A DNA stretch of 64,000 bases, from positions 48,677,958 through 48,741,957 of the forward strand of contig CM055103.1 of NCBI GenBank assembly GCA_029204225.1. The letters run 5' to 3'. The stretch comes from Diphasiastrum complanatum (taxonomy: Eukaryota; Streptophyta; Lycopodiopsida; Lycopodiales; Lycopodiaceae). Below the pieces are notes generated by a model. It saw nothing but the letters and a program-made list of their open reading frames with translations. It had not been told where the DNA came from and made no database searches. Every line of letters begins with the position of its first letter. Within the stretch, counting starts at the first letter, position 1. This document shows, in pieces, positions 34,364 to 44,045 of this stretch. A program made the position numbers and the translations under genes.

Positions 34364-35150
34364 TTTGCATCGACCTTTGAACCACACACACACAGACTAA
34401 TAGGGCCATTGAATCTAAGGGTGAGACATATATGAACGTAGCCTTGACTAAAACGTGCTTCTCTTTGTCAAAGCGATATGACTCGTTTATCTCCTCGATC
34501 CATGCCTTTGTTCTATGATTCTCGTCCCAGCACAGAAACATTTTTCCAGAAAAATCTGCCCATTCCTCTTTGCTAGCAAGCTCATGCTCAAAAGAGTCAT
34601 TGATTTCAGTCCAAATTGGGTCCCATGTGGATTTGATTTCAGCATTAATATTAACCGATACATCACCCACTCCATGTAAAGACAATACAAATGCACCTTT
34701 CTCTTCAAGGTAACCATCTTCCCTGAATGTCTCCTTCAATACTTTCTTCAATGGCCCAACCTGATGGATGCTCTCATGTATGTATATTCTACATAAAGGA
34801 ATAAATGGAGGTGGAGTTTCTCTTACAATTCGTAACCGTAGCTAATAACATTTTCACATGGAAGTTTTGAGGAATGCAAGTAATCTCATCATCTTGAGAC
34901 TTACCCTTCTTTTTCTTGTTGTCATCTTCAATGTCATCCAATGCCAAATCCTCATTCAGGTCATCTCGCAATTGAGGAAACTCACCATCTAGCTCCTCTT
35001 CTGCTTGGGTCTCCTCCAAGACTGCATCTTCAAGTACGTCATTTGGAACTTCATCTCTCTAGGTGGACATTTCACTTTCTACCTCTCGAGCTAACAAGCT
35101 ACTTGATAAATGCTCACTCTGTGTCTCAACTCTCCTATACATAGATCTTG
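34364..35150 (-). pseudogene. ParB/sulfiredoxin-like protein, interrupted
   Basis: On minus, an acidic N-terminal part (VLEETQAEEELDGEFPQL, then a KKKKGK patch) leads through IPQNFHVKMLL to a one-base frame break near 34825. It resumes TPPPFIPLCRIYIHESIHQV and LKETFREDGYLEEKGAFVLS. Later comes GKMFLCWDENHRTKAWIEEI, then a loss of similarity at the LTR. An opening I-P-L..I strand followed by D-x-N-H-R is the pattern of ParB-N/sulfiredoxin-fold domains (D-G-H/N-H-R). ParB-N domains bind nucleotides or act as nucleases; I infer no activity here. One in-frame TAG lies near 35060. It is not a pol or gag domain, so it may be a captured host gene or part of an unrecognised transposon. Confidence 0.5.
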
Positions 35151-35379
35151 TCAGTACCATTCTACAATTTTTGTCTAGAACTGAGAAGCCAAACTAGTAC
35201 ATTGTCTAATGGACCCTCCAAATCAGCCTATAAAAGGTCAAAATTCGATTTCATTTCTCACTTGTGCTAGTGGAGCTTTTGAAAAAAATTTCAGTGACCA
35301 AAACTTTTCGAACTTTCTACACTGCTTTTTGATACACTCTTGTGCCATTTTTCTTCAGTTTTTTGTTTTTTCTCATCAT

Positions 35380-36385
35380 GTCTTCTACTAATACCAGTTA
35401 GTCTCCTCATTATGTCATTCATCATGGCATTCTGACCAAGACGGACGTCATGATACTCCCTAGCACAAGCATGTTGGCTCAATGGATGAACCTTGTTGAG
35501 CCTTTGCTCATGGCAATGGGGATCCATCAAGCTGTCTCATCTCCACAGAAGCAAGCAATTTCACCAAACATCCAGACCTTCATGGACATGTTCGATGATT
35601 CCAATCCCTTAGGGCCAGATGAAATTTTTGAATGCCCAAGAGTCCAGGGCCCTTTAATCCCCAATCTTTTGGAACAAGATTCGAATAGTTCCATGATAGT
35701 TCTACAATTTTTTATTCATCATTTCAGACAGATCAGCAAGATCAAGCCAAAGTAGCACCAGATACCATTAGGGTTGACCAAGCGGTTCTATCTCCAAAGC
35801 AGTTTGACGCCACGGTGCTAGAAGGTTTTGAAGGAGCAGATATCTTTGAAGAAGAAGAACCGACACGACATCAACGCCAAACAAGCATAGCCCCTGCAAG
35901 TGCTGCTCGTGGTGCTGCTACTACTGCCATGTACATGGATTTTAGTGACACATTGGGTTTAGTCCCAAATCTTGCACGAGTGATCCAGACCATGTTGGAT
36001 AGAAAAAGAGTATGAAAATATGCACATCTGAACTAGGTTTCAAAAATACCCTGATAACTCAAAAAGTGATACAGTTGAACCGTGAGCTCAAGATTGCCAA
36101 GCAACATGAAGCAAAGTCTAAAGCCGCCCTGAAAAGTGCAGAACAAACTGCTAAGCGATTTGAAGGATATGTGGCTACTCTTCAAAATTCTTTGACAACA
36201 GCCCAAGACCAAGTGGAAAATGCTAAAATGAGATTCTCAAGAAGGAGATTCAAATTTTATAGTTTTCTTTACGTGATTTTACAACTAGTAATGATGAGAA
36301 GAAATACATTTCAATCCATGTGTATCTCATATTTGTCTCTAGTTAAAGACATGGATTTTTTAAATAAAAAGACAAAATAATACGA
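35380..36385 (+). pseudogene. unidentified ORF series with coiled-coil segment
   Basis: Three consecutive readings. 35380-35755 (one early stop, then MILPSTSMLAQWMNLVEPLL and FDDSNPLGPDEIFECPRVQG). 35815-36015 (acidic, then Ala-rich). 36012-36380, with an Ala/Lys/Glu heptad-like stretch (LNRELKIAKQHEAKSKAALK, AEQTAKRFEGYVATLQNSLT) that looks like a coiled coil. I do not recognise a family. A gypsy RT scrap lies immediately downstream on the same strand, so this could be the gag-like part of a diverged element, but that is a guess. Confidence 0.35.
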
Positions 36386-36417
36386 GAAAGAGATTGGTAA
36401 CAAGGAATTTTCTCGTC

Positions 36418-36500
36418 CATACTGGTCAATGCCTAGTGGTATTTTTAGATGATGTTGTCATCTACTGTGAAAACTTAAGCAAATGGAGAATTCAATAGTT
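36418..36500 (+). pseudogene. gypsy reverse transcriptase scrap
   Basis: TGQCLVVFLDDVVIYCENLS is the RT catalytic box (F-L-D-D) with its flanks, as in gypsy RT. Only about 30 codons are recognisable before stops. Confidence 0.6.
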
Positions 36501-37254
36501 GGAGGTATCTTTCTGAAAAATGGTTGAAGATCGGGCCCTATATTAGATATAGGATGGTCAGATAGTCTTTTTGATTTTCTGAAGGTTTGTGATCTTTCAT
36601 CCAGAGGAGGTTATCAAAAAAGAAGAATCCATGAATTCAAGTAAGTTTTGGCTTATTTGTATTGATATTGTTTGAACTTTTTGATTCAATGCACTCACTA
36701 GTTCTATCAATTATTTATTACCACAATAAATACAATGTGCGTCCAAATCTTTACTGACTATTTTTGAACATAATATTTGTTATGCAAATCTACATTGGTT
36801 GTTGAAGACCATTTGGCTGATGAGATTTCCATTGGAAAATTGATTAGGTTCTATTTTGACGACTAAGTCTTTGAAGTCAATGTTAAGCAATAACATAATG
36901 AAAAAAATTAAGACTTCAATTACTGATAGCATTATGAATGCAGTTGGAAAAATACTGGACATTACATTAGTTCAGGAGGCATGTGATTTTTCTAGCATCA
37001 GTAGACCTTTGAAAAGAGGCCAAAAAGTGCATAGATAGGGTAGAGAGAATATAGGACCCAAAAAATAGCATGTTTTTCATTGTTTTTTATCTCAAGATCT
37101 AGACCCCTAATTAGGGTGATGAATTAAAAATTTGGTTTTCCATCTACCAATGTTGTTGGTGATCCATACGCTTGATATTTGCTATTTGAGTTGAGTGCTT
37201 TGTAGAAAGCTCTTTTAAGAGTAATCAGATAGGTATGAGCTACCATCGATCTAT
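36501..37254. other. unassigned AT-rich stretch
   Basis: No motif recognised; the open reading at 36856-37038 resembles nothing I know. Confidence 0.4.
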
Positions 37255-37663
37255 GCATTTGCTATGGTGATGTTGATCCATCCGATATCCATACACTTCA
37301 TGGATACACATATGCGAATTGGACAGGCAATGTTGACACCAGAACATCGACTTCTGGATTCATCTTCATGTTCAATAATGGTCCAATATCAAGGAATAGT
37401 CGAAAACAAACCTCCATTGCAATGTCATCAACAAAATTAGAATACATTGTAGCTTCTCAAGATACTAAAGAGAAATTTGATTGAGCAATCTATTGTTTGA
37501 CATTGGCCTCGGACAAACTGCGCCAATGATCATTCAGTGCGACAATCAGAGTGCCATTGCATTATCAATCAATCCTAGATTTCACTCTAGGAGCAAGCAC
37601 ATTGAGATTAAGTACCACAATATCATAAGCAGAACTCAACAAGGAGGTAAGTTTGAAATTGTG
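37255..37663 (+). pseudogene. copia RNase H, left part
   Basis: YGDVDPSDIHTLHGYTYANW (first catalytic Asp appears as Asn in ANW), RTSTSGFIFMFNNGPISRNS, SIAMSSTKLEYIVAS. After a frame change: LLFDIGLGQTAPMIIQCDNQ and RSKHIEIKYHNIISRTQQGG. The reading ends at GKFEIV, where a 6.2-kb element is inserted; the domain resumes at 43894. Confidence 0.85.
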
Positions 37664-38401
37664 TGTTAAATTTCACACGTGTGGACTGTCCACTACATGT
37701 ACTTGTGATCTCCTAAGGTGTGTAGATGCACCAAGATCAAGACTAGATTGAGATTCAAGATCAATCTTGAATCCTATGGCAAAAACACACTACTACATGC
37801 ATTCAATCACTTCCAACTCTCACTCACACGTGTGGGAAGTATTCAAAAAATAATCTAAGTAAAAACAAGCTGCTCTCCTCGGGTAGAGAGAGAAAATACA
37901 TCAAGAGCTCTCAGGTAGAGAGAGAAAGCTAGAAATCCAATAACTCACAAAATCCATGAAATCACGAAATCAATTGACTTCAAAATGAGGAGTACAATGA
38001 TACTAGTAGGTCCACGAGCTACCACTATGCTTAACTATGATTGGACCACATTTTGTCACCTCTTGATCCTATTGGATCATTGATCTATGCACCTCTTAAT
38101 TCTATTGGACTATATTCAAGCACACCTCAATTTCCTATTGGACCTCACAAGGTTCCACCTCTATATCCTATTGGACCTCTTGGAATTCATCAAACAAAAA
38201 CTTTACACTTGTCTACACTCTAATTAGCAAGTGTTTAGCCTCTTACTCTATTTTGGCTCAATAGTGGCATTACAAGTGGAAATGCATAATTTTGCCATCT
38301 ATGCCAAATTTATTCCTATCAACATCCTACACCTAGATGCTTGATGTAAAAAACATAAGACCCCTATATCTAACATAAATAATCTTTTTCAATTCTTCAC
38401 A
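37664..38401 (-). repeat. 3' LTR (738 bp)
   Basis: TGTTAAATTTCACACG start, AATTCTTCACA end; contains CACACGTGTG at 37674-37683 and 37825-37834, and two GGGTAGAGAGAGAAA-type motifs near 37880 and 37915. The small open reading at 38041-38223 recurs in the other LTR and is not a gene. Confidence 0.95.
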
Positions 38402-38462
38402 CTCCTAAAAAATTATCTATGAAGATTTGAGCATTGATCTTGATATAACTCCAAGATTAGAT

Positions 38463-40859
38463 CTATGCTTGATGAAAGCACTTTTGCTCAAAGGCTTGGT
38501 GAGTAGATCGGCAATACAAGAGGACGAGTTGACATGCTCCAAATAGATTTCTCCTCCAATAAGTTTTTTCTCTCACAAAATGGTGTGCCACTTCTATGTG
38601 CTTGCTTCTTGCATGAAATATGGGATTATTGGCAAGAGCTTGGACCGAGATGTTATCACACTTGATCATTGGTAGATCATCCTCCTTGATGCACTTTAGT
38701 TCCATTAATAACCTCTTGATCCAAAGCACTTCTTTGGTAGTTGTAGTGAGTGCTTTGTACTCAGCCTCACATGAAGAGAGAGATATAGTATCTTGATTTT
38801 TGGAAAGCCAAGATATTAGATTGCCTCCAAGAAAGATAGTGTATGCATTAATAGACTTTCGATCCATCTTGTCACTTGCAAAGTCCGAATCCGAGTAGCC
38901 AATAATGGATAGATCTTCACTTTTATAGAGTAGACCATAATCACAAGATGAAGATACATATCTTAGAATCCTCTTGGCCATCTTCCAATGATGGATCTTA
39001 GGTTCTTGCATAAATTGACTCAATTTGTGCACACAAAAACTAAGATCGGGCCTAGTAATGGCAAGCCAAATCAAGGAGCCTACAAGACTCCTAAAAAGTG
39101 TGATGTCCTCAAAGGATCTTTCATCACCTTTATTAGGATCTTTTACAATTTGCTCCATTGGAGTATCTATGCTCTTAGAATTTTCCATATGGAATTTTTT
39201 CAACATAGAGTGAGCATATCTAGATTGGCATATAAAGACATGATTTTCATAAAAATCAATTTCTAGGCCTAGGATGTAATGTATCTCTCCTAGATCTTGC
39301 ATTTTAAACTCACATCCAAGTGCTGGCTTGGTTTCATCAACTAGCTTGATACAACTTCCACAAAGAATAATGTCATCAACATAAATTAGAAGAATGACAA
39401 TATTGCTATCAACAAACTTTAGATACATGGAAGGATCATAGTCACTAAGAGTAAATCCTAGTGAGATAAGAAAAGAGTTAAGTCTTGAATACCATGATCT
39501 TGGTGCTTGCTTGAGTCCATAAAGACTTTTGAAGAGCAAGCACACTTTGGACTCATCCTTGATGAATCCTTGAGGTTGTTCCATATAGATCTCCTCCTCA
39601 AGATAACCATTTAGAAAAGCATTGGATACATCTAATTGGAACACCTTCCACTTGAAAAAACAAGCAAGAGAAATAAGAATTCTTATTGTCACCATCTTTG
39701 CAACGGGTGCAAAGGTCTCCTCATAATCAAGACCATGGATTTGAGCAAATCCTTTGGCACATAATCTTGCTTTATGCTTGTTGATGGTGCCATCATGATT
39801 GAACTTGATCCGAAATACCCACTTGCAACCAATCACATGCTTGTTGGAAGGAGGATCCACAAGCTCCCAAGTATTGTTGGTGATCAATGCATCATACTCT
39901 TGCTTCATGGCATCATACCACTCCTTGGTATTGAGTGCCTCCTGTACATTCTTTGGCTCTTCATGAGAGACATAAAAAACATAATTAGTGGAATCAAGAT
40001 CCACTTGTTTGCCTTTGTCAACATATGAGAGCCTCTTAGGCTCGGATCTATCTCTCACGGATCTTCTTGGTGAAAAAATCCGAGGAGAGTCTTCTTCAAA
40101 TCTCGACCCCATCACATCATGATTGTCTTCAAAATCAATAATTGATGATGCATCCATAGATTTCTTGATCTCGGCCTCTTCAAATGATGAGTGTTGATCT
40201 TCATGAAAGACAACATCTCTACTTTCAATAACTTGAGAAGTAGAGAGTATAAAGACTCTATAGGCCTTCTTGGTGGATGAGTATCCAACCATGATCCCTT
40301 TGCATGCACTAGGATCTTCCTTCTTCCTTGTTTCCAAGGGAATATGGACAAAGCATAGGCATCCAAAAACTCTAAGGTGATCAACCTTAGGCTTCTTCAA
40401 AAATAAGATTTCATATGGTGACTTTCCTCCAAGAGCTATATGTGGGAGCCTATTGCAAAGATAATTTGCACAATTAATGGCTTCTCCCCAAAAATCTTTG
40501 GGCAAAGATGCCTCAATTCTCATAGATTTTGCACATTCACATGGAGATCTATCCTTTCTCTCGGCCACTCCATTTTGAGATGGAGAGTAGGCACAAGAAA
40601 GCTCTCTTTTAATGCCTTCAAGCTCACAAAAATCTTGAAATTTATTGGAGATATATTCACAACCTCCATCACTTCTAAGAGCTTTAATCTTGAATGAGAA
40701 TTGCTTCTCTACATAAGCTTTGAAAATAAGGAAATGATAAAACACCATAGATTTTGAAGCAAGAAGATATATCCAAGTGAATCTTGTGTAATCATCAATG
40801 AAAGTAACAAAACAAGTGGCTCCTCCCTTGCTTGTAGTTGATGAGAAATGCACATCCAA
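38463..40859 (-). pseudogene. copia integrase-RT-RNase H polyprotein
   Basis: A 798-codon reading that follows the previous ORF after a one-base frameshift. Integrase core: first Asp just at the join (DVHFSS), KALRSDGGCEYISNKF (second Asp), SPSQNGVAERKDRS (Glu), all present. RT: NNTWELVDPPSNKHVIGCKW, LCAKGFAQIHGLDYEETFAP, VFQLDVSNAFLNGYLEEE, SLYGLKQAPRSWYSRL, and catalytic LIYVDDIILCG near residue 500. RNase H: IIGYSDSDFASDKMDRKS, LSSCEAEYKALTT, PMIKCDNISVQALANNP, RSKHIEVAHHFVRE. A second one-base shift after HHFVREK scrambles the last 30 or so residues. Confidence 0.95.
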
Positions 40860-40864
40860 GTGGA

Positions 40865-42460
40865 TTACTCCAAAGGATGCTTGCTTTTGATAGAAGATCT
40901 TGTAAATGGCTTTTTGTGAGATTTAGCAATAGCACAAGCCTCACAAGGCTTGATCTTCTTGGAGAATGACTTTGGCAAGCCAATAGCTTTGGATTCTTTG
41001 ATCATAGAGAGCATGGATTTGTAGTTGGGATGTCCCAACCTCCTATGCCATAATTCCTCCATAGAGAGCTTGTTCACAAGAGCAACATTACAAGCATTCA
41101 CATACTCATTTGGATCTAGTTTATAGATGCCACCAAATCTAGATCCTAATGCAAGTATCTCATCATTCTTCTTGATAGTGCAAGTATCAACATTGAATTT
41201 TACATCAAGGCCATTATCAAGCAATTGGCCAACACTAATAAGATTCTTGGTAAGCTTAGGTACATAAAGAGCTCTAGAGAGAGAAAGAACTTTAGAGGAT
41301 GCAAGCTTCAAGGGAATGTTCCCTATGCCTTCAATAGGACATTCAAAATCATTTGCAGTGTATATTGATTTCTTCACTCCATCATAAGGTGCAATAGAAG
41401 AGAAAGAGTCCTTGGAGCTACACATATGTGAAGAGGCTCCACTATCGATATACCATAGGCCGTCCTTCTTGAAAGGAGTAGATGAGAAACTAGAGACCAT
41501 AAGAGATCCCTCTCCATCACTTGCAATAGTGTCTTCCTTCTCATTGGTAATATTGGCTTGCTTGAGTTGATTCTTCTTTTTGAAGCAATTGGTGGCATAA
41601 TGACCTTTCTTGCCACAATAAAAGCACTTGATCTTCTTCTTCTTCTTGAGCTTGGATGATGAAGCATTAGAGGAATCATCTTCCTCCTCATCTTTGTCTT
41701 TGGATTTGACTTTGTCCTTGCTTGAGGATTGTTGATGTTGGTTCTTGCTCCTCTCTTTGTGCTTATCCTTGGCAAAGAGAGCTTTGCCATCATTATGAGT
41801 GAGAGAAAGCTTGTCCATCCTCAAGAGCTTGTACTCTTGTCTTGATTCTTCTGAAATTAGCACAGTTTGGAGAGCCTCCAAACTTGGTAGCTCCTCCTTA
41901 ATGGCATAGGATTGGACAAGGTTATCAAATTCACTTCTCAAGCCATTGAGAATGACTTGAACTAGCTCATTTTGATTGATGGAATCACCAATGCAAGCAA
42001 GCTCTCTATGAATATCTGTTACTCTCAAAACATAACTAGATGCGCTCTCATCACTCTTTTGGCTACTTTGAAAGATTTGATTCCTAAGAGTGAGAAGCCT
42101 AGAGGCATTCTTAGCCTCATAGATAGTCTTGAGACAATCCCAAGCTTCTTTGGCTATTGTACAAGTACCTATCTCCCTCAATATCTCATTAGAGACATTC
42201 ATCTTAATGTAGTGGAGAGCCATCCTAGCTCTCTTTTTGTATTTTTGAACCTCTTGAAGAACTTGTGGTTCTTCTTCAAGGCCAAGAACTATGTCCATCA
42301 CGTCTTGAAGGATCAAGATGGACTCCATCCTCATTTTCCAAATTGAATAATTTGAAGTGGTCAATCTTTCACTTGGTTCCAACAAGGATGAACCCATTGA
42401 AGACATTTGAAGTGAAGAAAACTCAAATGATGAACAATAAATGTTGTTACACACTTTCAA
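40865..42460 (-). pseudogene. copia gag-protease-pre-integrase polyprotein
   Basis: A 531-codon reading. The true start is probably the Met of MSSMGSSLLEPSERL (about 42406 or 42397), since the preceding 18 residues are leader-like and the relatives begin there. Gag domain: YSIWKMRMESILILQDVMD, MALHYIKMNVSNEILREIG, FQSSQKSDESASSYVLRV. A Lys/Asp-rich stretch precedes the zinc knuckle CFYCGKKGHYATNC (intact). Protease: LWYIDSGASSHMCSS (intact) and ALYVPKLTKNLISVGQLL. Pre-integrase: ELWHRRLGHPNYKSMLSMI, then CEACAIAKSHKKPF. It ends in a TAA where one G appears to have been lost before the integrase core. Confidence 0.95.
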
Positions 42461-43143
42461 TAGGATCCAATAATTGAGTACTATCTCCTCCTATGAAAGA
42501 TCTTACAACAATTTGTGAATTGATTCTCACTAGCTACTCAAATCTCTCTAAAACAAGATCTATTTCACATCAAATGATGGAGTATAGGCAAAGTTAGGAT
42601 CTAACACTCTTAGCACGTGTGAAATACACTAAGAAACCAAATTTGACTCAAATACAATGATATTGCATGAAACAAAATGGCTAAGATCTCAAAACAGTGC
42701 CTAGATCACATATAGATGAGATTGGCAAGCATACAACTATGATTTTGGATCAACCAAGGAATCTCTTGACCAAACCAAATGTGTCCACCCAGGTCTAGGT
42801 GCCATACCTAACCCTCTTCAAAAGCTTATAATTTTTTATAAGCCCAACCAAATGGAATGAAACTGATTGCAACAGAAACTAGACAAAAATAGCTTCAAAA
42901 CAAGCTATCAAGCAAGATAAATGGATCAAACATGAGAGAGAACTTCCAAACTGAAATTGGATGTTCCTCACACGTGTCTGAGCACCTGATTCCGTACAGT
43001 ACCAGGTCAGACCCAATCAATGTCCTTTTGATCTCTTTTGATCCAAGATTGAACAAGATAGCTAGGAAAATGGGCCTTGACAACTTCTAGTTGATGACAA
43101 TTTTTCACTTAGATGGATCAAAATGCATGGTAACCTTAGGTAG
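42461..43143 (-). other. leader of near-complete copia
   Basis: About 680 bp between primer site and gag, closely similar to 16300-17016. Includes agcacgtgtgaaat (about 42612) and a CACACGTGT motif (about 42970). Confidence 0.8.
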
Positions 43144-43155
43144 GCTCTGATACCA
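43144..43155 (-). other. primer-binding site (tRNA-Met)
   Basis: gctctgatacca on plus, directly abutting the LTR start at 43156. Confidence 0.93.
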
Positions 43156-43893
43156 TGTTAAATTTCACACGTGTGGACTGTCCACTACATGTACTTGTGA
43201 TCTCCTAAGGTGTGTAGATGCACCAAGATCAAGACTAGATTGAGATTCAAGATCAATCTTGAATCCTAGGGCAAATACACACTACTACATGCATTCAATC
43301 ACTTCCAACTCTCACTCACACATGTGGGAATTATTCAAAAAGTAATCTAAGTAAAAACAAGCTGCTCTCCTCGGGTAGAGAGAGAAAATGCATCAAGAGC
43401 TCTCAGGTAGAGAGAGAAAGCTAGAAATCTAATAACTCACAAAATCCATGAAATCACCAAATCAATTGACTTCAAAATGAGGAGTACAATGATACTAGTA
43501 GGTCCACGAGCTACCACTATGCTTAACTATGATTGGACCACATTTTGTCACCTCTTGATCCTATTGGATCATTGATCTATGCACCTCTTAATTCTATTGG
43601 ACTATATTCAAGCACACCTCAATTTCCTATTGGACCTCACAAGGTTCCACCTCTATATCCTATTGGACCTCTTGGAATTCATCAAACAAAAACTTTACAC
43701 TTGTCTACACTCTAATTAGCAAGTGTTTAGCCTCTTACTCTATTTTGGCTCAATAGTGGCATTACAAGTGGAAATGCATAATCTTGCCATCTATGCCAAA
43801 TTTATTCCTATCAACATCCTACACCTAGATGCTTGATGTAAAAAACATAAGACCCCTATATCTAACATAGATAATCTTTTTCAATTCTTCACA
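43156..43893 (-). repeat. 5' LTR (738 bp)
   Basis: Same length and termini as 37664-38401; starts one base after the primer-binding site. The palindrome at 43317-43326 reads CACACATGTG, against CACACGTGTG in its partner. Confidence 0.95.
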
Positions 43894-43983
43894 TTTTGCA
43901 GAACCCAATACATGGCAGTTGAAATATTTACAGAAGGGTTAAATCTTGAATCTGAAAATCAAGGCATTCACTGATCCAGATTA
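43894..43983 (+). pseudogene. copia RNase H, right part
   Basis: Continues the domain broken at 37663: CRTQ, then EIFTEGLNLESENQGIH and a stop. This corresponds to the usual ADIFTK C-terminal motif of copia RNase H. It is followed at once by a polypurine tract, which fixes the element's 3' end. Confidence 0.82.
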
Positions 43984-44045
43984 AGGGGGAGTATTGGATT
44001 TCTATCCTCTACATCCCTTATCTCATTGCTAATCTAGATCCAACA
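43981..44045 (+). repeat. polypurine tract and short terminal repeat (~54 bp)
   Basis: ttaagggggagta (43981-43993) is a copia-type polypurine tract. The following TATTGGATTTC (43992, one base off TGTTGG) matches the start at 6142 for about 40 bp, and atccaaca at 44038-44045 is inverted to it. If this is the 3' LTR, it is only about 54 bp. Confidence 0.5.

Larger units (their letters stand above)
37664..43893 (-). mobile_element. near-complete Ty1/copia retrotransposon
   Basis: Two 738-bp LTRs, a tRNA-Met primer-binding site abutting the 5' LTR, and gag-protease-integrase-RT-RNase H in copia order on minus. By eye the LTRs differ at about ten positions, the closest LTR pair in the window. Coding is broken mainly by one missing base at the gag-pol join and one at the RNase H end. 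It sits inside the RNase H of a plus-strand copia. Flanking 5-mers are ttgtg and ttttg, so the target duplication is imperfect. Confidence 0.95.

Noticed and set aside
38041-38223. Identical 60-codon ORFs at 38041 and 43533 as a duplicated gene
   Set aside because: Both lie at the same place in the two LTRs of one copia element.
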